This document shows positions 62,995-64,000 of a DNA stretch of 64,000 bases, piece by piece. Below the pieces are notes generated by a model. That model made no database searches and was not told where the DNA came from. It saw only the letters and a list, made by a program, of their open reading frames with translations. Source of the stretch: Trichobilharzia regenti (Eukaryota > Platyhelminthes > Trematoda > Strigeidida > Schistosomatidae); NCBI GenBank assembly GCA_944472135.2, contig OX235262.1, positions 55,276,440 through 55,340,439 on the forward strand. Reading direction: 5' to 3'. Within the stretch, counting starts at the first letter, position 1. Every line of letters begins with the position of its first letter. A program made the translations under genes and the position numbers.

Positions 62995-64000
62995 CCAAAA
63001 CTCTGATGGTGTCCTAATGGGATCACCTCTTGAACCCTTTTCTAATATACCCCTGATATCTAATCCTAAGAATAGCTCTTTTCTTTAAAAAGTCTGTTAG
63101 ATTTATTCTTATAAAAGGTACATTGTTAATCAACTTATATAAGACACATATAAACTCACAAGTAGACGGAATAAAATTCACATTTCAATCGGAAAATGAA
63201 CAAGGAGAATTAGCTATGTTAGATTCTGAGATAAAATGAATAGAAGGCAAACTAGACACTAGTGTTTATAGAAAACCAACGCATTCTAATAGATATTTAG
63301 ACTTTAATTCGTCTCATCCGTTTGTTGTCTGTTAAGGCAGGCTTAGTGAAATGTCTAACAAACCTGGCCATAGCACTAAGTAGCACAAGAAAAGACCTAA
63401 GTGACGAAATGAAACAGATAGAAGAAGCGCTGGTGTTGAATAACAATCCCATAAAATTCATTAGGAAGATCATTAAAGGCCAAAAACAAAATAAAAATAA
63501 TTGTGAAACTAGTAATAATAACATAAATAAGAAAGAATATAAGTCATCTACAGTTATACCATATAAAGAGGGGACATCTGAGACACTACGTAGGATTCTA
63601 AATAAAGCAGGAATTAGGGTGGCATTTAAACCTACAAACTCACTCAGGGACAAGCTGTGTAGGTGAGAGGACCCAGTTGAACCAATTAGACAAAATAATA
63701 TTATTTACAAAATACCATGCAATGACTGTGAGGTCAACTACATAGGTCAAACTAGTAGGTTAGGGGTAGTCAGATTGTCAGAACATTAGAATTTAGCAAA
63801 GGTAAGAATGGTTGACTCCGAGCTGCTCAGCAACTGCAATGCATGCATTAACACACAACCACACAATAGGGTGGGAGAAGGTTAAAATTCTAAAAAGTAA
63901 TCTAGGTAGGTGGAGAGAGGGGTTGATTACTGAATCTTGCCTGGTTCATTGAGTCTACACCCAACACATGCAATAGGAATGACTAATCATTCATATCTGA
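62995..64000 (+). pseudogene. PLE-B RT, linker and GIY-YIG, running off the window
   Basis: Plus strand: DGVLMGSPLEPF (RT motif B, 63005-63040), then INSQVDGIKFTFQSENEQGE and LAMLDS, followed by RKPTHSNRYLDFNSSHP. 63322-63666 reads AGLVKCLTNLAIALSSTRKD and AGIRVAFKPTNSLRDKLCR (thumb/linker, 114 codons open). Then IYKIPCNDCEVNYIGQTSRL and GVRLSEH with the Cys pair, YIG, Arg and EH. A TGA at 63664-63666 and a TAG after SEH break it. It is the best PLE-B endonuclease in the window and continues past position 64000. Confidence 0.85.

Noticed and set aside
1..64000. CRISPR arrays, bacterial operons or phage-like modules
   Set aside because: No regularly spaced short repeats with unique spacers, no dense coding and no bacterial signals; the content is eukaryotic retroelements throughout.

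Overview
The window is AT-rich, repeat-dominated eukaryotic DNA, and I judge it to come from a blood fluke (Schistosoma or a close relative). The reasons are the Sm-alpha-type hammerhead ribozyme repeats, RTE/SR2-like non-LTR retrotransposons, many Penelope-like elements (PLEs), and several tRNA-derived SINE families sharing one locus. No exon of a host gene and no genuine tRNA or rRNA gene could be supported. Nearly every long reading frame is a piece of a reverse transcriptase, a GIY-YIG endonuclease, or a translated SINE.

Layout. 1-20580 is a nested set of PLE, RTE-like, CR1-like and SINE insertions. It includes a fold-back element inside a PLE (540-1153), a non-LTR element inside a PLE (about 10451-12190, with a 533-codon open RT frame), and a 307-bp SINE carrying a hammerhead inside another PLE (16009-16315, 12-bp target duplication). 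20583-34678 and 34679-47242 are two direct copies of one segment: a tandem duplication joined at a 4-bp microhomology inside a PLE endonuclease. The copies differ by a few percent by eye, plus a SINE insertion, a roughly 1.2-kb PLE deletion, a hairpin-bearing indel and a small AT-rich indel. 47243-64000 holds more PLEs, RTE-like elements and SINEs, and ends inside a PLE that runs off the window.

How the elements relate. RTE-like elements carry an AP-endonuclease plus RT and end in a conserved 3' tail (GAAGCCCTATGTTCC...). One SINE family here (called SINE-3) has the same tail, so it probably borrows the RTE machinery. PLEs carry an RT and a C-terminal GIY-YIG nuclease, and their terminal repeats contain small hammerhead ribozymes. 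Two further repeat families combine pol III-type tRNA-like promoter boxes with a hammerhead: the Sm-alpha type, and a second SINE called HHR-SINE here. HHR-SINE has consensus core CUGAAGA / stem II GUCC-GGAC / GAA / stem III ACA-UGU.

Most notable observation. HHR-SINE repeatedly occurs as head-to-head inverted pairs. In the best case (61127-61439) it forms a perfect 142-bp inverted repeat with a 29-bp spacer and an intact hammerhead core on each strand, whereas most other copies in the window have broken cores. Names such as HHR-SINE, SINE-2, SINE-3, PLE-A and PLE-B are local labels only. Divergences and family assignments were judged by eye, without alignment software.
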